Of a DNA stretch of 34,300 bases, positions 26,822 to 34,300 are shown one piece after another. Numbering within the stretch: position 1 is the stretch's first letter; every line of letters begins with the position of its first letter. The notes under the pieces are model-generated. The model was given only the letters and a program-made list of their open reading frames with translations, was not told the origin of the DNA and did not search any database. Source of the stretch: Deinococcus sp. (lineage in GTDB: Bacteria; Deinococcota; Deinococci; Deinococcales; Deinococcaceae); the NCBI RefSeq assembly GCF_018260555.1, contig NZ_JAGLBB010000035.1:1-34300 (forward strand). The letters are read 5' to 3'. The translations under genes were made by a program, and so were the position numbers.

Positions 26822-26828
<7 letters not shown>
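26799..26828. repeat. Three exact 10-nt repeats covering the hflX stop codon
   Basis: TCCTTATCGG occurs three times without gaps. The third copy contains the hflX stop (TTA at 26822-26824 on the plus strand) and last Arg codon, so the array could have grown by duplication of the gene's own end. Its flanks also share GTACTG/TACTGG. Confidence 0.85.
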
Positions 26829-28534
<1,706 letters not shown>

Positions 28535-28800
28535 TTTATCTATCTTCGGTCACTTCCTTGTGTGGTCCGGGCGGGCGCCGGGCCGGCGTCCACTGGACGG
28601 GAGAGAGGTGCTGGTCGAGAGGAGACCGCACGTTCAGGCCACCCGGACAGCGTCCGCGTGACGGGAGGGCGTGCGTTCCGGCAGTGACCCCAGTTTACGG
28701 CAGGGGGTCAGGGCGGAACGTGTGCGTTGACTGCAAGGTCTTGATCATCGTGCCCCCACGGTAGGAGAGGGCGCGGCCGGAATGCATCCGCCACCTGACG

Positions 28801-28806
28801 TACCAT
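28801..28806 (+). promoter_or_regulatory. -10 element TACCAT, leaderless-type
   Basis: TACCAT plus 7 nt (CGCTGTG) precedes ATG 28814. It favours the ATG over the GTG at 28811. The rest of the gap 28535-28800 shows no gene. Confidence 0.45.
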
Positions 28807-28813
28807 CGCTGTG

Positions 28814-29272
28814 ATGCCTCACCGTGAACTCCTGCGTGACACCCTGCGTGAAGTGCTGTACGGTCCCGGCGGTCTGCGCGGCCTGTTCAGTGGGCCCGGT
28901 GAGGGCCTGCTGCACGCCGCGCACGCCTTCACGGCCGCTCAGGCGCGTGCGCCGCACTCCGGTCAGCCCAGCGTGGCGGCGCGCGTGATGATCCTGCGCC
29001 ACGCCCTGCAACTGACGGCCGACACCCTGACCGACCCGCACGCGCTGCTGGGTGACCCCACTGACCCTTCCACCTGGGTCCCCGACGACGCCGCGTGGCG
29101 CGCAGAGCTCGTGGCGCTGGCGGGCGCGGGGCAGGCGCTGTACGACGCCCTGTACCGGCCCCTGAACGCCGCGGCGCTGCGTGAGGCCCACGGCGTGGTC
29201 GTGCAGGCGGCGCGCGAGGCGGCCGTGCTGCGCTTCATCCGGGAGACCCTGCCGGCCGGGTCGCGGAGCTGA
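28814..29272 (+). CDS. Hypothetical helical protein (152 aa)
   Basis: The product is 152 residues (MPHRELLRDTLREVLYGPGG...). It looks all-helical with no signal peptide or membrane segment: LLHAAHAFTAAQA, VAARVMILRHALQLTADTLT, AAWRAELVALAGAGQALYDA, LREAHGVVVQAAREAAVLRF. Pairs of long amphipathic helices suggest a four-helix bundle, but I do not recognise a family. It is divergent from hflX and convergent with the tRNA-Ser gene, from which it is separated by a hairpin that could terminate both. Confidence 0.7.
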   Translation: MPHRELLRDTLREVLYGPGGLRGLFSGPGEGLLHAAHAFTAAQARAPHSGQPSVAARVMILRHALQLTADTLTDPHALLGDPTDPSTWVPDDAAWRAELVALAGAGQALYDALYRPLNAAALREAHGVVVQAAREAAVLRFIRETLPAGSRS

Positions 29273-29277
29273 ACAGC

Positions 29278-29315
29278 GAGCGCCGGACCTCTCTGAAGGA
29301 GAGTATCCGGCGCTC
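29278..29315. terminator. Bidirectional terminator between a protein gene and tRNA-Ser
   Basis: GAGCGCCGGA (29278-29287) pairs with TCCGGCGCTC (29306-29315); inside, CTCTC pairs with GAGAG. It begins 6 nt after the stop codon and ends 6 nt before the tRNA 3' end. Confidence 0.75.
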
Positions 29316-29317
29316 GT

Positions 29318-30192
<875 letters not shown>

Positions 30193-30355
30193 GCACGCCC
30201 GACCCGGCCGCCCGCAGCGGTGGCCCGCGTCCGCGTGACCTTCGCCGTGAACCGGTCTTCCCACGCGGGAACGCCAGTGAAGCAAGCTATTCGCGCCTGA
30301 GCGCGCAATCCCCGAACGGTCAACAGTGGACCGGACAGGGCCAAAGGGAGTCAAC

Positions 30356-30826
<471 letters not shown>

Positions 30827-30866
30827 TCTCACCGCAGGTCCCCCCGGTGTGGGGGGGCTGAAGGGA

Positions 30867-30903
30867 GCGAGACGGACGGCGGCCCGCCCGCCGTCCGTCT
30901 CGC
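30867..30903 (+). terminator. 16-bp hairpin between rpsG and fusA
   Basis: GCGAGACGGACGGCGG (30867-30882) and CCGCCGTCCGTCTCGC (30888-30903) form a perfect stem with a 5-nt loop, preceded by a smaller CCCCCC/GGGGGG hairpin (about 30840-30857). It may end or attenuate the rpsL-rpsG transcript ahead of fusA. Confidence 0.7.
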
Positions 30904-31014
30904 ATGAGGCTCAGGCCCCGGCCACGACCCTCGCGCCGAACGCAACACCTCACGCCGAATCCATGCCGAGCTGACGGTGACGAGACACGTCACCCGACAG
31001 AATCAGGGAGTCTT

Positions 31015-33108
<2,094 letters not shown>

Positions 33109-33183
33109 CCCCGGGCGGTGCCCGCGTCCCAGCGGCCGGCGGGTGGAGGCCGGGTACAGGCAGCCGCAGGACCGAAGTTGACA

Positions 33184-33217
33184 GGAGGGGGCAGGCTCGA
33201 AAGGGTCTGCCCCCTCC
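33184..33217 (+). terminator. Terminator hairpin after fusA with GAAA tetraloop
   Basis: GGAGGGGGCAG (33184-33194) pairs with CTGCCCCCTCC (33207-33217); GCTC-GAAA-GGGT closes the top with wobble pairs. No T-tract. Confidence 0.8.
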
Positions 33218-33279
33218 CGTCCGTCAGGGCGCCTGCCGCAAGAGCGGGCGGTCAGCGCGAGGCGTTACTCTGAGAGGTG

Positions 33280-33762
33280 ATGACTGTGCCTCCTGACTCC
33301 CGGCCTCCTGATTCCCAGCCGCCTGACTCCCGGCCTCCTGGATCTCAGCCTACTGATGCCCAGACCGACAAGTCCCTGCCGCGCCCGCCCCGGCTGTCCT
33401 TCATCACAGTGCCGTTACTGATTGCGCTGTTCTACAACGGCATCTCACTGCTGACCTTGCCCTTTGCGGCGCCCGCCGTGAACGAAATGCTGGACATGCT
33501 GAGCCAGGGGGGAACCGCGGTGCGCCTGGACGAGGCTCAGATCTGGCAGGTGCTGTGGATTTCGTTCGGGTTGACGGCCGCGCTGATCCTGTGGCTCTAC
33601 TTCACGCGCCGCGCAGTGCTGGAAGGCCGCGCCTGGGGCCGGGTATCGACCATCGTGATTGCGGTCCTGAGTCTGCTGGCCCTGCCTTTTGGTCCCATTC
33701 TGGGCATCATCATGCTGATCGGCGCGTTCGACCGGCAGGTGCAGGCCTACACCATTCGCTAG
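33280..33762 (+). CDS. Hypothetical membrane protein with PPDS repeats (160 aa)
   Basis: The product is 160 residues from ATG 33280. The N-terminal segment is made of five-residue repeats (VPPDSRPPDSQPPDSRPPGS), encoded by near-identical 15-nt units. After a basic linker (KSLPRPPRL) there are about three membrane helices (SFITVPLLIALFYNGISLLT; IWQVLWISFGLTAALILWLY; VSTIVIAVLSLLALPFGPIL onward). The N-terminus probably lies in the cytoplasm. I do not recognise a family. It sits between fusA and tuf, which are usually neighbours, with a terminator on one side and the tuf promoter on the other, so it is likely transcribed on its own. TACTCT lies 8 nt upstream as a possible -10 box. Confidence 0.72.
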   Translation: MTVPPDSRPPDSQPPDSRPPGSQPTDAQTDKSLPRPPRLSFITVPLLIALFYNGISLLTLPFAAPAVNEMLDMLSQGGTAVRLDEAQIWQVLWISFGLTAALILWLYFTRRAVLEGRAWGRVSTIVIAVLSLLALPFGPILGIIMLIGAFDRQVQAYTIR

Positions 33763-34225
33763 ACGCTGATACGGGTTCGGTCTGTTGCGTTCGCAACCCC
33801 CCGGTCCGGGTTGTTCATTTCAGGAACGGCGTCCGCTCCACTCGTCCTGCTCGGATAAAAGGGTTGGTGCTCACTCTGCCAGCGGAGTGCGGATGAGGTG
33901 TGCGGCATTCAGGCTGCGTGGCAGTCAGGGGGGGAGGGAAGTGCGGTAGCACTTTCTCTCGTTTGGCCTGCCACTTGAACTCAGGCCGGAAAACCTGTAC
34001 CCTGATTCTTCGGTGCGCCGTGTTATTCACGGGTCCAGTTGCGGGGCCACCCCCACAGCCGAGGAACGGAATGATTCCGGCGCAGCGTGCCAGCTTGGCG
34101 GGACACTGCCCTGGCGAGATTCAACCCAATGTGGGTCACGCCACCAGAACCCTGCGGAATGCGCGGGGGGAACCCGATCAAAGGGCCGGTTTTGCGTGTG
34201 TCCACCTCTTGGAGGGAGTAAGAAC
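33763..34225 (+). other. Region between the membrane-protein gene and tuf
   Basis: No gene is seen in these 463 nt. CTGATACGGGTTC at about 33766-33778, close after the stop codon, may be a decayed edge of the dispersed repeat. AAGTGC-GGTA-GCACTT (33939-33954) followed by TCTCTCGTTT is a plausible terminator. The tuf promoter follows at 33975-34003, then a leader of about 215 nt with small hairpins such as GGAATGATTCC, and GGAGGGAG ahead of tuf. Confidence 0.5.
33975..34003 (+). promoter_or_regulatory. Promoter of tuf
   Basis: TTGAAC (33975-33980), 17-nt spacer, TACCCT (33998-34003). This is the best-matched promoter in the window by eye, in keeping with strong tuf expression. Confidence 0.65.
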
Positions 34226-34300
34226 ATGGCTAAGGGAACGTTTGAACGCACCAAGCCCCACGTGAACGTGGGCACCATCGGTCACGTCGACCACGGCAAG
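34226..34300 (+). CDS. tuf: Elongation factor Tu, N-terminal fragment
   Basis: The gene runs off the window after 25 codons: [20 protein letters not shown] then [15 protein letters not shown] is the start of the EF-Tu P-loop and the N-terminal [14 protein letters not shown] is typical. EF-Tu brings aminoacyl-tRNA to the ribosome. GGAGGGAG lies about 8 nt upstream of the ATG. Confidence 0.95.

Noticed and set aside
28535..28560. Five-codon leader ORF (GTG ACC GAA GAT AGA TAA) overlapping the hflX start region
   Set aside because: The ribosome site AAGGAA touches its start codon, leaving no spacing; more likely chance.

Overview
The window is a very GC-rich bacterial chromosome segment that I assign to a Deinococcus-like organism (inference). 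The reasons are the strongly G/C-biased third codon positions, the many genes whose -10 hexamer sits about 7 nt before the start codon (leaderless-style, a known Deinococcus habit), a response regulator very like DrRRA of D. radiodurans as I remember it, small dispersed intergenic repeats, and the rpsL-rpsG-fusA...tuf order. No rRNA, transposase, phage gene or CRISPR array is visible.

Layout: 1-3.9 kb holds the 3' end of a YtcJ-like amidohydrolase, yebC, a small unknown gene, a long-form sugar-1-phosphate nucleotidylyltransferase and an alpha/beta hydrolase whose nucleophile serine is replaced by glycine. 4.3-7.7 kb holds an OmpR-type response regulator, a yybP-ykoY (Mn2+) riboswitch with an overlapping terminator ahead of a TerC-family membrane protein, a P1/S58 peptidase and a small unknown protein. 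7.9-11.9 kb is a tetrapyrrole cluster: an unknown protein, a CobA-HemD fusion, precorrin-2 dehydrogenase and glutamyl-tRNA reductase (hemA). 12.0-13.4 kb encodes YgfZ and a small membrane protein. 13.5-17.6 kb is a minus-strand peptide-type ABC importer (binding protein, two permeases, no ATPase), with two strong hairpins between the binding-protein gene and the permease genes. 17.9 kb is ddl. 19.1-23.2 kb is a ferric-iron-type ABC importer (binding protein, fused permease, ATPase). 23.3-26.6 kb holds two zinc-metallopeptidase-type proteins (YpfJ and YgjP families), a small proline-rich protein and a membrane-anchored EEP phosphatase. 26.8-29.4 kb holds hflX with an N-terminal JAMM-like extension, an unknown helical protein and tRNA-Ser(CGA). 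29.5-34.3 kb is the str region: rpsL (apparently starting at CTG), rpsG, fusA, an inserted membrane-protein gene, and the start of tuf with its own promoter.

The most unusual content is between the genes. A roughly 70-105 bp hairpin-containing repeat (three long copies, one fragment, two possible edge remnants) tends to begin exactly at or a few bases after stop codons, and one copy supplies the C-terminal tail and stop codon of the iron permease. Several short tandem arrays have 7- or 14-nt periodicity. The two transcription units of the iron transporter share an upstream motif that may be an operator. The riboswitch in front of the TerC gene has an aptamer P1 stem that shares bases with the terminator, the layout expected of a metal-responsive ON switch.
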